DNA of 64,000 nucleotides, from the NCBI RefSeq assembly GCF_014641855.1, contig NZ_BMII01000012.1:62921-126920 (forward strand), given 5' to 3'. Both the position numbers and the translations under genes were made by a program. This stretch comes from Shewanella inventionis. Its GTDB lineage: Bacteria; Pseudomonadota; Gammaproteobacteria; Enterobacterales; Shewanellaceae. The notes under the pieces are model-generated. The model saw only the letters and a list, made by a program, of their open reading frames with translations, was not told the origin of the DNA and ran no database searches. Below, piece by piece: positions 1 to 8,781 of this stretch (the first letter of the stretch is position 1; each line of letters starts with the position of its first letter).

Positions 1-762
1 CGCCCTCGAGTTGTCAATTCAAACAAAGGTGTCTTGCTCGCACTACGCGGGGTTAATTTAAACCCCAACTCAGATCCTGAAGACATGGTTGCTGTGCGCA
101 TTTATGCTGAAGAAAACAGAATAATTTCAACCTGCGAACGTCAATTACAATCTGTCATCGATATTGCAGATGCCATCACCCAAGGCAAGGGGCCTATAGA
201 TACCGCAGCGTTCATCATGGCCATTTGTGAGCGCTTAACCCAGCGTAAAGTAGAGTTTATCGGCAAACTTGAAGAACAACTCGACGAGCTAGAAGAGCGC
301 GTTGTCACTCAAGTGAACAAAACCTTGCGTACTGAAATTGCAGAACTGCGCAGGCAAACTGTAGTACTGCGTCGCTACCTTGCACCACAACGAGAAGCGT
401 TTTCTCGAATGCTTCACGAGACCAGTGAGTTATTTGACGACAACGACAAAGTGCGTTTACGTGAAATCCATGAAACCTTAATTCGCGTTATTGAAGATCT
501 CGACGCCATTCGCGACAGAGCCAGTGTGACTCAAGAAGAGCTGCAATCGCAGCAATCTGAACAAGTAAACCAGCGATTGTATTTTTTATCTTTAATCTCA
601 GCAGTGTTTTTACCGCTCGGTTTTTTAACAGGCCTACTCGGTGTCAATATTGGCGGTATCCCCGGCGCAGAGACAAATTGGGCATTTGCAGCTTTCTGTG
701 GTGGGTTATTTGCCCTTATCGCGTTACAAATGTATTTGTTTTATCGCCTAAAGTGGCTTTAA
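1..762 (+). CDS. zntB: Zinc transporter ZntB, CorA family (5' end outside window)
   Basis: This is the C-terminal ~253 residues of a CorA/ZntB-type inner-membrane metal transporter. The reading frame is open from base 1, so the true start lies upstream. The visible part has a long charged cytoplasmic helix region with coiled-coil character, then two C-terminal transmembrane segments. The first ends in GVNIGGIPG, the ZntB version of the CorA GMN pore signature, and the protein closes with a short basic tail. Family knowledge: ZntB moves Zn2+ as a pentamer; whether this one imports or exports cannot be read here. A hairpin terminator follows about 40 bp downstream. Confidence 0.9.
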   Translation, partial: RPRVVNSNKGVLLALRGVNLNPNSDPEDMVAVRIYAEENRIISTCERQLQSVIDIADAITQGKGPIDTAAFIMAICERLTQRKVEFIGKLEEQLDELEERVVTQVNKTLRTEIAELRRQTVVLRRYLAPQREAFSRMLHETSELFDDNDKVRLREIHETLIRVIEDLDAIRDRASVTQEELQSQQSEQVNQRLYFLSLISAVFLPLGFLTGLLGVNIGGIPGAETNWAFAAFCGGLFALIALQMYLFYRLKWL

Positions 763-802
763 TTACATAGCCAACAAAAGACTTTATGGATTGCAGACAA
801 CA

Positions 803-828
803 AAAAAGGACGCTGGGCGTCCTTTTTC
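803..828. terminator. Bidirectional terminator between zntB and fkpA
   Basis: An 11-bp perfect stem, AAAAAGGACGC paired with GCGTCCTTTTT around a TGG loop. It has an A-run on one side and a T-run on the other, so it can serve both convergent genes. Confidence 0.8.
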
Positions 829-890
829 ATTATCGCGTGTTGCAACTGGGCGCTAACCCAAAATACAAGCTGCACACACTATACAATCAA

Positions 891-1649
891 TTATTTAGTT
901 GCCGCTGCAGCTGCTGCAGCCGCTTTTTCAACTGATACAAGTTCAACTTCAAAAATCAAAGTTGAATTAGCTGGAATAGTCCCAGTGTCTCGCTCACCAT
1001 AAGCTAGATCTGCAGGGATAACAAACTTGTACTTAGCACCAACAGGCATTAACTGTACGCCTTCAGTCCAACCAGGAATAACGCGATTAAGTGGGAACTT
1101 AGCGGTTTCACCACGCGCATATGAACTGTCAAACTCAGTACCATCAATTAATGTACCACGGTAATGTACTTCAACAGTGTCTTCTGCAGCAGGTTTGTCA
1201 CCTTTACCGGCTTCTAACACTTCGTATTGAAGACCAGATTCGGTGGTGGTTACGCCTTCTTTGGCTTTGTTCTCTTCTAAGAATTTTTTGCCTTCAGCAA
1301 TTGATTTAGCCGCTAATGCTTCAGCTTGCTCTAAACGCTTGTCGTTTAACTTTTTGTCTAGATTTTGCAATACCGTTTGCATTTCTTCTTCGGTTAATTG
1401 CATTTCTTCGCCTAAGCCATCGCTAAAGCCTTTGATAACCATGGTGCGGTCAACAGCAAAACCTAACTCTTCTTGCTCTTTAATATGACCAGACATGTAC
1501 TTACCAATTGAACCACCCACACTGTATGCTTCTTTTTGAGCGTCAGTTGTTAGCTCTACTTTCTTTTGTGCAACGTCTTGTTCTTGGTTACATGCAGTCA
1601 ATCCAACAACAGCTAATGCAACTAACGATAATTTGTAAATAGATTTCAT
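891..1649 (-). CDS. fkpA: FKBP-type peptidyl-prolyl isomerase, FkpA/Mip-like lipoprotein
   Basis: Periplasmic prolyl cis-trans isomerase and chaperone for envelope proteins. The 252-aa protein begins with a signal peptide ending in a lipobox (LTAC, Cys20), so it is predicted to be lipid-anchored, unlike soluble E. coli FkpA. Residues ~35-135 form the helical, charged FkpA N-terminal dimerisation region. Residues ~150-243 form the FKBP fold, with the expected VHYRGTLIDGTEFDSS, GWTEG, AYGERDTG and IPANSTLIFEVEL blocks. The C terminus is an alanine-rich tail. The ATG follows a GAGGA Shine-Dalgarno. It is divergent from the WD40 lipoprotein gene. Confidence 0.92.
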   Translation of the reverse strand: MKSIYKLSLVALAVVGLTACNQEQDVAQKKVELTTDAQKEAYSVGGSIGKYMSGHIKEQEELGFAVDRTMVIKGFSDGLGEEMQLTEEEMQTVLQNLDKKLNDKRLEQAEALAAKSIAEGKKFLEENKAKEGVTTTESGLQYEVLEAGKGDKPAAEDTVEVHYRGTLIDGTEFDSSYARGETAKFPLNRVIPGWTEGVQLMPVGAKYKFVIPADLAYGERDTGTIPANSTLIFEVELVSVEKAAAAAAAATK

Positions 1650-1815
1650 TAAAGCTTCCTCAGCATCCTTTAGTGGTTACAATAACCTAATACATTCAAC
1701 TACGAGATGTTTTAGTGGTCATGTTCGTTTGCCACTTTATACTAGTTAATGGGGTTATACCATTGGGTCGACCTTATATCACAGGGTTTACGACAATAAT
1801 TCAAGGGGCAAGTTC

Positions 1816-2787
1816 ATGACAAGAGGTTTAATGCTGTTATTTTGCTCAACTTGGCTCTGTGTATGGTGTTTATCCGCTTGCCAACCTGTACCGAGTCAGT
1901 CAATCGAAATCACCACAGACGCCAGTTATAGTGCCAGCCTATCAGACAACGCAGAGCTAGCATTAATTAGCACGGCTAATAATGGCGTCCAAGTGTGGGA
2001 CCTAAGCGGCCCGAGCATGACTTACCAATGGCTTCAAGGCAAAAAAGATAACACCAGCAATGTCATTGACACCGCCATCTCAGCCAATAACACCTTTGCC
2101 GCCACTATAAGCAGTGACTCCTTAGCTATTTGGCGCTTAGATGATGGAAGCTCTGTTGGATGGTGGTCACTGCCCTCTTATGCTCAAAGTGTCGCTATCG
2201 CTGATAATGGTCAAACCTTAGTAGGACTGGTTGATGGTTCGGTAATGTCATTATCACCACAGCAAAATCGTTTGATTCAATTTTTAGGTCACCAAGAAAA
2301 AGTGAACAGTGTCTCAATAAGTGCTGACGGTCAAAAGGCTCTGACAGGGGGAAATGATGGTAAAGTTATGCTTTGGTATAGCCAAAGTGGTCAGCCTATT
2401 CAGCAATGGCAATTGAGCTCACGCATCACCAAGGTACTCATTAGTGATAGCGGTAACTTAAGCTTTGCAGGTGACATAACCGGTAATGCCGCGATATGGC
2501 AATCAACAAGTGGAACCCAAATCAGCCAGTTAAATATCATCCGCAGGCAAATGAACTTCTCCTCAGCGCGCTTTGTCAAAAATGATCAGCAACTACTGAC
2601 TGGCACGCCATCTAAAGAAATCTTTTTATGGCTCGTTGGGTCTGGTACACAAGTGGGTCATTGGCAAGTTCAGCTGAGTAAAAACACCCAAAACAGAGGC
2701 GCTGTAGTATACTCTGCCGCAATGACCCCAAATGGCGCTATTGTCAGTATAAGTAGCCAAGGGTTAATTGAATATTGGCAGCAGTAA
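1816..2787 (+). CDS. WD40-repeat lipoprotein
   Basis: A 323-aa protein with an N-terminal signal peptide and lipobox (LSAC, about residue 22), followed by at least five WD40-like blades. Examples are blocks ending VQVWDL, LAIWRL, VMLWYS, AAIWQS and IFLWLV, each preceded by GxxS-type turns. It is predicted to be a periplasmic, lipid-anchored beta-propeller, probably a protein-protein scaffold; no catalytic motif is visible. The ATG has an AAGGGG ribosome site. It lies 21 bp upstream of slyX, so the two are probably co-transcribed. I recall the fkpA / WD40 / slyX arrangement in shewanellae, but the function is unknown. Confidence 0.82.
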   Translation: MTRGLMLLFCSTWLCVWCLSACQPVPSQSIEITTDASYSASLSDNAELALISTANNGVQVWDLSGPSMTYQWLQGKKDNTSNVIDTAISANNTFAATISSDSLAIWRLDDGSSVGWWSLPSYAQSVAIADNGQTLVGLVDGSVMSLSPQQNRLIQFLGHQEKVNSVSISADGQKALTGGNDGKVMLWYSQSGQPIQQWQLSSRITKVLISDSGNLSFAGDITGNAAIWQSTSGTQISQLNIIRRQMNFSSARFVKNDQQLLTGTPSKEIFLWLVGSGTQVGHWQVQLSKNTQNRGAVVYSAAMTPNGAIVSISSQGLIEYWQQ

Positions 2788-2808
2788 CAACAATAATTAG
2801 AGGTTTAC

Positions 2809-3021
2809 GTGGAGCACATTTTACACAAGATTGACGATCTTGAAATGAAACTGTCTTTTCAAGAGGTCATGCTTGAAGATCTTAACCAAGAAGTGATAAA
2901 ACTCAATGCGTTAGTTGCCAGACAGCAACAGCAAATGATATTAATGGTCAATAAATTACAGGCCATGGAGCCAAGCAACATGGCTTCGCAAGCAGAAGAA
3001 ACGCCACCACCACACTATTAA
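2809..3021 (+). CDS. slyX: SlyX family protein
   Basis: A 70-aa protein that starts at GTG and is almost entirely one heptad-rich helix (residues ~5-50), followed by a short acidic, proline-rich tail ending PPPHY, the hallmark of SlyX. SlyX proteins are small coiled-coil proteins of unknown function, usually near fkpA/slyD, which agrees with fkpA about 1.2 kb away. The GTG start is supported by an AGAGGT-type ribosome site; no upstream in-frame ATG gives a better fit. Confidence 0.88.
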   Translation: MEHILHKIDDLEMKLSFQEVMLEDLNQEVIKLNALVARQQQQMILMVNKLQAMEPSNMASQAEETPPPHY

Positions 3022-3108
3022 TATTGTTATGCTATCCACCCAATCTAGCGTACGGTTTACTCGCTGGTGAATAGCTTTACGAAGTAAAATAACGATTAGC
3101 AGGCAAAT

Positions 3109-3621
3109 ATGCATTCAAGTCAACATCTCACAATAGCAACGACAGGCGATAACATTCTGACGTTAAAAGCCGCTCCTGTGACAGTATTTGATGACGAACT
3201 AGCCGTACTTGCCAGCAATATGTTATTAACCATGCAAAAAGCTAACGGTGTCGGCATTGCTGCAACACAGGTATTTAGCAACACGGCAATGTTTATAATG
3301 GCATCCAATCCAAACGAGCGTTACCCTGATGCGCCTATCATGGAACCCACCGTGGTCATTAACCCCAAAATCTTATCGGTATCCACTGAAACAGAAAACG
3401 GTATTGAGGGGTGTTTGTCTGTCCCTGGGAAACGGCTCAACATTGTGCGTCACCGCCAAATCGAGGTGCAATACCAATCACTCAATGGTCAAATACACCA
3501 CCAGGTTTTACAAGGGTTTGTCGCTCGAATTTTTCAACATGAATATGATCACTTGCAAGGTATCACTTTGCTTGAGCGTATTAATCTGATGACACCTCCA
3601 ATAGAGGTCTTACCATGTTAA
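3109..3621 (+). CDS. def: Peptide deformylase (accessory copy)
   Basis: Removes the formyl group from nascent N-terminal Met using a metal ion. All three family motifs are present: GVGIAATQ (motif 1, ~residues 46-53), EGCLS (motif 2, with the Cys metal ligand) and QHEYDH (motif 3, two His ligands and the catalytic Glu). The length of 170 aa is normal. It is not beside fmt or dprA, where the housekeeping def usually sits, so I read it as a second deformylase. Its stop overlaps the next gene by 7 bp (ATGTTAA), implying translational coupling with the COG3014-type lipoprotein. Inference: it may have a specialised role or confer tolerance to deformylase inhibitors. Confidence 0.92.
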   Translation: MHSSQHLTIATTGDNILTLKAAPVTVFDDELAVLASNMLLTMQKANGVGIAATQVFSNTAMFIMASNPNERYPDAPIMEPTVVINPKILSVSTETENGIEGCLSVPGKRLNIVRHRQIEVQYQSLNGQIHHQVLQGFVARIFQHEYDHLQGITLLERINLMTPPIEVLPC

Positions 3622-4982
3622 AAACAGTTTCATTATTATTAATATTATCCTGCTTAACGGGTTGTGCTTATAACAGTGTATTCATTAATTACCCATCGCA
3701 AATTGCCCCTTACAAGCAGCAATTAAACAGCGAATTACCCGTCGCAAATATAGATGAGTTAGCCAATAATATTGATGGAAATGATGGGCTATTATATGCA
3801 CAAGAAACCGGACGAATTATGCAAGTTGCTGGCGATTTTGAGCGCAGCAAAACCTTCTATCAACAAGCTATTACGGCCTACCAAGCCTTTGACGATAAAG
3901 CCATCATTAGCGCCAGTAAACTCGGATCTGGTGCAACCAGCCTACTCTTAAACGATAATGCAATACCTTATCGCGGTCCTGGTTATGAGCGAATTATGCT
4001 GCATCAATACCAAGCCCTAAATTATTTGTTTAGCGGTGACGCTCAAGGTGCATTAGTTGAGGTGCGCCGCAGTAACGAGCTGCAAAGCATGGAGCAAGCA
4101 CGTTACCAACAATCGCAAAAGTCAGTGCAAAACATGGCTAATGGCACTGTTGATGCGCAAATGGCACAATTAAGCCGATCTGCAGGTAGTGTCACCAGTT
4201 CATTTTTAAATGCCTATAGCTATTACATAACAGGTTTATTGCACGAACTGGCTAACGAACCCAATGACGCCTTTATCGATTACCGCAAAGCTGCGCAAAT
4301 CACACCAGATAACCGCTATTTACAACAAGATTTAGTGCGACTTGCAAAACAATTAGCGATGCCACAATACGACGAATTTAAACAACGTTGGGGCGATGCA
4401 ATTACCCCTACACCAGAGCAAGGCCAAGTGGTATTTATAGTTGAACGTGGTTTTGTTCCAGAAAAACAAAGCATAACGGTTCCATTCCCAATCAATGACA
4501 ACTTACAAAGTGCCTCGCTTGCCACTTATCAACCCCAAAGCCCGCTGCCGTTTGCAAGCAAAATACAGGGGTTAGATACCCCCTTAGAAGCACAAAACAT
4601 CGCCAATATAGACGCGCTTGCGATAAATGCATTAAAAGAAGATTTGCCCGCTGCGTTATTTCGCCAAGCAGCTAGAATTTATGCAAAATACGAATTAAAC
4701 CAAAGCGTGCAAAGCAGCAGCCGTCGAGCGAATAACCAGGTTGATGCTGGCGCACTGGTGATGCAAATTTTTAACGTAATCAGTGAGCAGGCAGATCGTC
4801 GTAGTTGGTTAACCTTGCCGCGCCAGGCGCAAATCGCAAAGCAATTTGTTGATGCGGGCCATTATGATATTCGTGTAAATAACAGCCAAAACACTAAAAT
4901 TGAAGTAAAACCAAACCAGACAACATTAATTTGGGCAATAGAGACTGGAAATCGTACCCGTTTTTATTCGATAATCATCTAA
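3615..4982 (+). CDS. COG3014-type lipoprotein (LpoB-operon partner)
   Basis: A 455-aa envelope protein with a clear lipobox (LTGC, Cys17). The N-terminal half is helical and TPR-like: segments such as GDFERSKTFYQQAI and GDAQGALVEVRRSNELQ read as helical hairpins. The C-terminal part is beta-rich (TLIWAIETGNRTRFY at the end). I recognise it as the uncharacterised COG3014 family, commonly encoded just upstream of lpoB, as here. That location suggests a role in peptidoglycan synthase regulation, but no function is proven. The start overlaps the deformylase stop. Confidence 0.8.
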   Translation: MLKTVSLLLILSCLTGCAYNSVFINYPSQIAPYKQQLNSELPVANIDELANNIDGNDGLLYAQETGRIMQVAGDFERSKTFYQQAITAYQAFDDKAIISASKLGSGATSLLLNDNAIPYRGPGYERIMLHQYQALNYLFSGDAQGALVEVRRSNELQSMEQARYQQSQKSVQNMANGTVDAQMAQLSRSAGSVTSSFLNAYSYYITGLLHELANEPNDAFIDYRKAAQITPDNRYLQQDLVRLAKQLAMPQYDEFKQRWGDAITPTPEQGQVVFIVERGFVPEKQSITVPFPINDNLQSASLATYQPQSPLPFASKIQGLDTPLEAQNIANIDALAINALKEDLPAALFRQAARIYAKYELNQSVQSSSRRANNQVDAGALVMQIFNVISEQADRRSWLTLPRQAQIAKQFVDAGHYDIRVNNSQNTKIEVKPNQTTLIWAIETGNRTRFYSIII

Positions 4983-5029
4983 TAGATAATAACCTTATCA
5001 ACTGTCACTCATCACCATTGGAATTTATT

Positions 5030-5623
5030 ATGAAAAACTTGAAACTGATATTTGTGTTAGCCGCAGTGATAGGGCTAAGCGCCTGTCAATCTAAAGTAGA
5101 ATATGGCAACGCCACCGAAGTCGAAACCGTCAACGAAAACTTTGGCTCTACCGATCTACAAGATATTGCAGCTAAAATGGTCGACTCCATGATGACATTC
5201 CCACCAGTGGTTGTGATCACCCAAAATAATCGTCCAATTATATTTGTAGATAAAATTAAAAATAAAACTTCTGAGCATATTGATACTGAGTCTGTAACTG
5301 ACACTATCAGTAACAAGTTACTGCGTTCTGGTAAGTTCCGTTTTATCGACATGACCAAAGTAGACACGGTACGTAAACAATTAGACTATCAAAATAATGC
5401 TGGCATGGTAGACCCAACCACAGCGATAAAATTTGGCCGTCAAATTGGTGCGCAATACATGCTCTACGGCAACCTATCGAGCATCGTTAAGCAAGATGGC
5501 AGCACTAAAGACGTTTACTACAAGATGACCATGCGTTTAATGGATCTTGAAACAGGCTTAATTGAATGGTCAGACGAAAAAGAAATTCGTAAGGTTAAAT
5601 CGAAGTCATTTTTGGGCTTGTAA
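5030..5623 (+). CDS. lpoB: Penicillin-binding protein activator LpoB
   Basis: Outer-membrane lipoprotein that reaches through the periplasm to activate PBP1b. The 197-aa product starts at the ATG that gives a proper lipoprotein signal peptide (LSAC, Cys19); a longer in-frame start exists upstream but would bury the signal. After a short linker, the LpoB globular domain is recognisable (NRPIIFVDKIKNKTSEHIDT, LLRSGKFRFID, GAQYMLYGNLSS, METGLIEWSDEKEIRK). The E. coli-type long disordered Pro-rich linker is absent, so the protein is shorter. It is followed by a strong terminator. Confidence 0.88.
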   Translation: MKNLKLIFVLAAVIGLSACQSKVEYGNATEVETVNENFGSTDLQDIAAKMVDSMMTFPPVVVITQNNRPIIFVDKIKNKTSEHIDTESVTDTISNKLLRSGKFRFIDMTKVDTVRKQLDYQNNAGMVDPTTAIKFGRQIGAQYMLYGNLSSIVKQDGSTKDVYYKMTMRLMDLETGLIEWSDEKEIRKVKSKSFLGL

Positions 5624-5642
5624 TACACAAGCACATAGCAAT

Positions 5643-5668
5643 AAAGCCGACATTGATGTCGGCTTTTT
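5643..5668 (+). terminator. Rho-independent terminator of the lpoB operon
   Basis: An 11-bp perfect stem (AAAGCCGACAT / ATGTCGGCTTT) with a 2-nt loop extension and a T-run, 20 bp after the lpoB stop. Confidence 0.85.
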
Positions 5669-5700
5669 CATACACCCAATAATAAGTTAGGAACACTAAC

Positions 5701-8361
5701 GTGAAATTGTTATCCACTGAATTGTTTAGTCCACGGGTTATAAAGACCAGTTTCGTTGCCCTATGCTGCGCGAGCATAATGAGCTGCAGTAGCTCATTAT
5801 CAACCTCATTGTTACAACGTGATGGCTCAGCTTATATTAGCCAAGCACAAGCTCAAGCACGCTCAAATGTCATCACTAATGTACAATATGATCTCACCTT
5901 CTTTTTAAGCGAACATAGCCAATTCAGTGCAAAATCAATCGTCCATTTTGACCTAAGCAGCGTCCCTAAATCATTAACACTGGACCTCAACAAAGCTAAC
6001 ATTAAACAATTCACCATTAATGGCACCAAGGTTTATCCTAACTACAACGGCGCTTATATTGTGATTAATCAAAGCCTACTGGTGAGCGGCAATAACACTG
6101 TAGAAGTTGAGTTTACCCGTGAGCACAGCACTAACGGCGAAGGCTTGCATCGTTTTGTCGATCCCGTCGACAACAAGGTGTATTTATACTCACACTTTGA
6201 GCCAGCTGCCGCACAACAAATGTTTGCCGTATTTGACCAGCCAGACTTAAAAGCCACTTACCAAATTAATGTCCATGCCCCAAAAGATTGGCATGTGATC
6301 AGCGCCATGCGAGAAACCAATGTAGTCGATCAGGGTGATACTAATCTATGGAGCTTTCCTGCCACACCCAAATTAAGTCCATACAATTTTTCAATGCATG
6401 CTGGGCCATATAAAGTTTGGGAAGATAACTCAGGCCGCTACCCTATGCGTTTATTCTCGCGTCAATCAGTTGCAGAGCAAGTCACACCACAAGATTGGTT
6501 TACTTACACAAAACAAGGGTTAGCATTTTTTGATCGTTATTTTGGAATTGATTATCCATTTAAAAAATACGACCAACTCCTAGTGCCTGATTTTTTATAT
6601 GGCGCGATGGAAAACGCAGGAGCCATTACCTTCTCTGAAGATCGCTTCTTATTTAATGGCCAAATGACAGCTGAGCAAAAAGAGCGATTAGCCGGCGTCA
6701 TCATGCACGAAATGGCCCACCAATGGTTTGGTGATCTCGTCACTATGAAATGGTGGAATGGCTTATGGTTAAACGAAAGTTTTGCCTCATTTATGGGGAC
6801 ATTGGCCACTAGCGAAGCCACAGAATTTAGCCATGCTTGGCGTACTTTTTATGCTTCAGGCAAGCAAGCTGCTTACCACCAAGACAGTTTAGTCACCACG
6901 CACCCCATTGAAGTACCTGTGGCTACCAGCCAAAATGCCTTTGATAATATTGACGCCATTACCTATCAAAAAGGCGCATCGACCATCAAACAGCTTAGGC
7001 ACTTACTAGGCGAAGAAACCTTTCGCCGTGGTGTTAGCCAATACTTACAACAATACAGCTACAAAAATGCTGAACTTAATGATTTTATTAATAGTTTAGC
7101 CAAAGCCAGTGGCCGTGATTTATCGCAATGGACAAAAGAGTGGTTATACGCTGCGGGGGTCAACACCATCAAAGCACAATACACTTGCCAAGGTAATCAA
7201 ATAGACTCATTTGCAGTTGTCCAAACAGCAGAAGACAGCCAACATCCAACACTGCGCGAGCAACGAGTACAAATTGGTTTATTTACCAAGCATCGCTACG
7301 GTTTAGAAATGCAACAATCCGTTGCCGTAACCTATAAGGGAGCTTACACCGAGGTTAACGAACTCATTGGTGAAATCTGTCCAGATTTAGTGTATCCAAA
7401 CTATGATGACTGGGGGTTTGTGAAAGTTGAACTAGACCAGAAGTCATTCACCACAGCTAAGCAACAACTCGGCCAAGTAAGCGATCCACTTCTGCGTTCT
7501 ATGTTATGGCAAAGCATGTGGGACAGTGTCGTTGATGGTAAAGCATCAATGGAGCAATTCATCAATATTGCGCTCATCAATGCACCACTGGAAAAAGACT
7601 ACACCATATTAGGTCAGGTGCTTGATAACCTGCAACGAGCCAAAAACTATCTCGACTTAATGGCTCCTATGCATGCCAGTTATAACAGCAAAATCTCAAA
7701 AGCACTCAGCCAAATGAGCCTTAGAATGAGCATGGAGCATTACCGCAACCGTGATTTTCAGCGGCGCTGGTTCGATGCCTACATCAGTTTATCGAGTCAT
7801 GGAGATGCACTAGAACATATCCAGTCTTTGTTGAAAAACAAAAGCCATATTAAAGGGCTTAACTTAGATCAGGATTTACGCTGGGCAATGATCCGCCAAC
7901 TTAACCGTTATGATTACGACGATGCTCATGCATTATTAGCAAGAGAGAAAAGCCTTGATCAATCAGACTCTGGAGAAAAAGCCGCAATTGCTGCTGAAGT
8001 TATACGTCCAGAGTCGGCCCTTAAACGTCAATGGCTAAATTGGATTGAGCATAACAACAGTATGGCATTCTCAAAAATCAGGGTTGCTATGTATAACCTC
8101 TACCCTGCCGAGCAAAAGCTATTAAGCGCTGCAACAGCAGATCAACGCTTTGCTAACTTGCAGCTAATGGATGATAAAGGCCCAGTGTTTATGCGCAGTT
8201 TCGCATCACAACTTATCCCTATGGATTGTAGTTCAGCCAATATTGACAGCATTAACAGTGTATTAAATCGCGAAACAGGGCTATCTACATTGGCCAGACG
8301 CGCGCTGCTTGAAACTCGTCAACAAGAACAGCGCTGTGTGAGCATTAAGCAAAAACTCTAA
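5701..8361 (+). CDS. M1 family aminopeptidase, predicted lipoprotein
   Basis: An 886-aa zinc aminopeptidase of the M1 (PepN/ERAP) family. The substrate-anchoring motif GAMEN is at ~301-305. The zinc site HEMAH is at 336-340, with the third ligand Glu359 in NESF, the canonical HExxH-x18-E. Unlike cytosolic PepN, it starts with a signal sequence ending in a lipobox-like IMSC (about Cys29), so it is predicted to be periplasmic or outer-membrane anchored and to trim peptides outside the cytoplasm. The GTG start follows a GGAAC ribosome site and lies 33 bp after the preceding terminator, so it is probably a separate unit. The C-terminal ~350 residues are the helical ERAP-like domain. Confidence 0.9.
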   Translation: MKLLSTELFSPRVIKTSFVALCCASIMSCSSSLSTSLLQRDGSAYISQAQAQARSNVITNVQYDLTFFLSEHSQFSAKSIVHFDLSSVPKSLTLDLNKANIKQFTINGTKVYPNYNGAYIVINQSLLVSGNNTVEVEFTREHSTNGEGLHRFVDPVDNKVYLYSHFEPAAAQQMFAVFDQPDLKATYQINVHAPKDWHVISAMRETNVVDQGDTNLWSFPATPKLSPYNFSMHAGPYKVWEDNSGRYPMRLFSRQSVAEQVTPQDWFTYTKQGLAFFDRYFGIDYPFKKYDQLLVPDFLYGAMENAGAITFSEDRFLFNGQMTAEQKERLAGVIMHEMAHQWFGDLVTMKWWNGLWLNESFASFMGTLATSEATEFSHAWRTFYASGKQAAYHQDSLVTTHPIEVPVATSQNAFDNIDAITYQKGASTIKQLRHLLGEETFRRGVSQYLQQYSYKNAELNDFINSLAKASGRDLSQWTKEWLYAAGVNTIKAQYTCQGNQIDSFAVVQTAEDSQHPTLREQRVQIGLFTKHRYGLEMQQSVAVTYKGAYTEVNELIGEICPDLVYPNYDDWGFVKVELDQKSFTTAKQQLGQVSDPLLRSMLWQSMWDSVVDGKASMEQFINIALINAPLEKDYTILGQVLDNLQRAKNYLDLMAPMHASYNSKISKALSQMSLRMSMEHYRNRDFQRRWFDAYISLSSHGDALEHIQSLLKNKSHIKGLNLDQDLRWAMIRQLNRYDYDDAHALLAREKSLDQSDSGEKAAIAAEVIRPESALKRQWLNWIEHNNSMAFSKIRVAMYNLYPAEQKLLSAATADQRFANLQLMDDKGPVFMRSFASQLIPMDCSSANIDSINSVLNRETGLSTLARRALLETRQQEQRCVSIKQKL

Positions 8362-8380
8362 TATCCATTCTGTAAAAACA

Positions 8381-8406
8381 AAAGCCGGAGCAATCCGGCT
8401 TTTTTA
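8381..8406 (+). terminator. Terminator after the M1 aminopeptidase gene
   Basis: A 9-bp stem AAAGCCGGA / TCCGGCTTT with a GCAA loop and a following T-run, 19 bp after the stop. Confidence 0.85.
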
Positions 8407-8462
8407 TGTTTATACCTTGATGTTTGTAACGGTATGACTCAACGGCTTAGGATAGCAACTTA

Positions 8463-8771
8463 TACCAATTCCACTAATTATCTGGTCATTCAGCGGGAAT
8501 TCTGTACCTTCTAGGCAAGTAATAGGATTGTAGGCATAGTTGCTCTCGGCAACTGCTCCTGCGTTGCTCTACCTCCTGCATCCATGCAGTCGTACGTCAA
8601 AATACTATTAAGCAGCATAGAAGGCACAGAAACCCGCCTTGCAGGAGACGCTCAGACAGTCCATTTCTTTGTTGCATTGCCTTAGAAGGGAATAACCATT
8701 ATTTCAACAATGCGCCTCAAACTGAACAGTCTGAGCGACTCTGATTGGTCACATAATTAATGGAAATGGTA
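8463..8771. mobile_element. MITE-like element, full-length copy (309 bp)
   Basis: A non-coding element with imperfect terminal inverted repeats of about 30 bp. The left end reads TACCAATTCCACTAATTAT; the right end, read inward, is TACCATTTCCATTAATTAT. The outermost TA on both sides fits a TA target duplication. A second copy at 25333-25594 is nearly identical. The inside carries further inverted repeats: GGGAATTCTGTACCTTCTAGG against GAAGGCACAGAAACCC, CGCTCAGAC against GTCTGAGCG, and CTGCAT-CC-ATGCAG. It ends about 10 bp from the rnhA stop. No transposase is encoded. TA insertion suggests mobilisation by an IS630/Tc1-type transposase (inference). Confidence 0.75.
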
Positions 8772-8781
8772 TTAAACCAAA

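Noticed and set aside
4931..5029. N-terminal extension of LpoB
   Set aside because: It would precede and bury the lipoprotein signal peptide; the internal ATG gives a clean lipobox.
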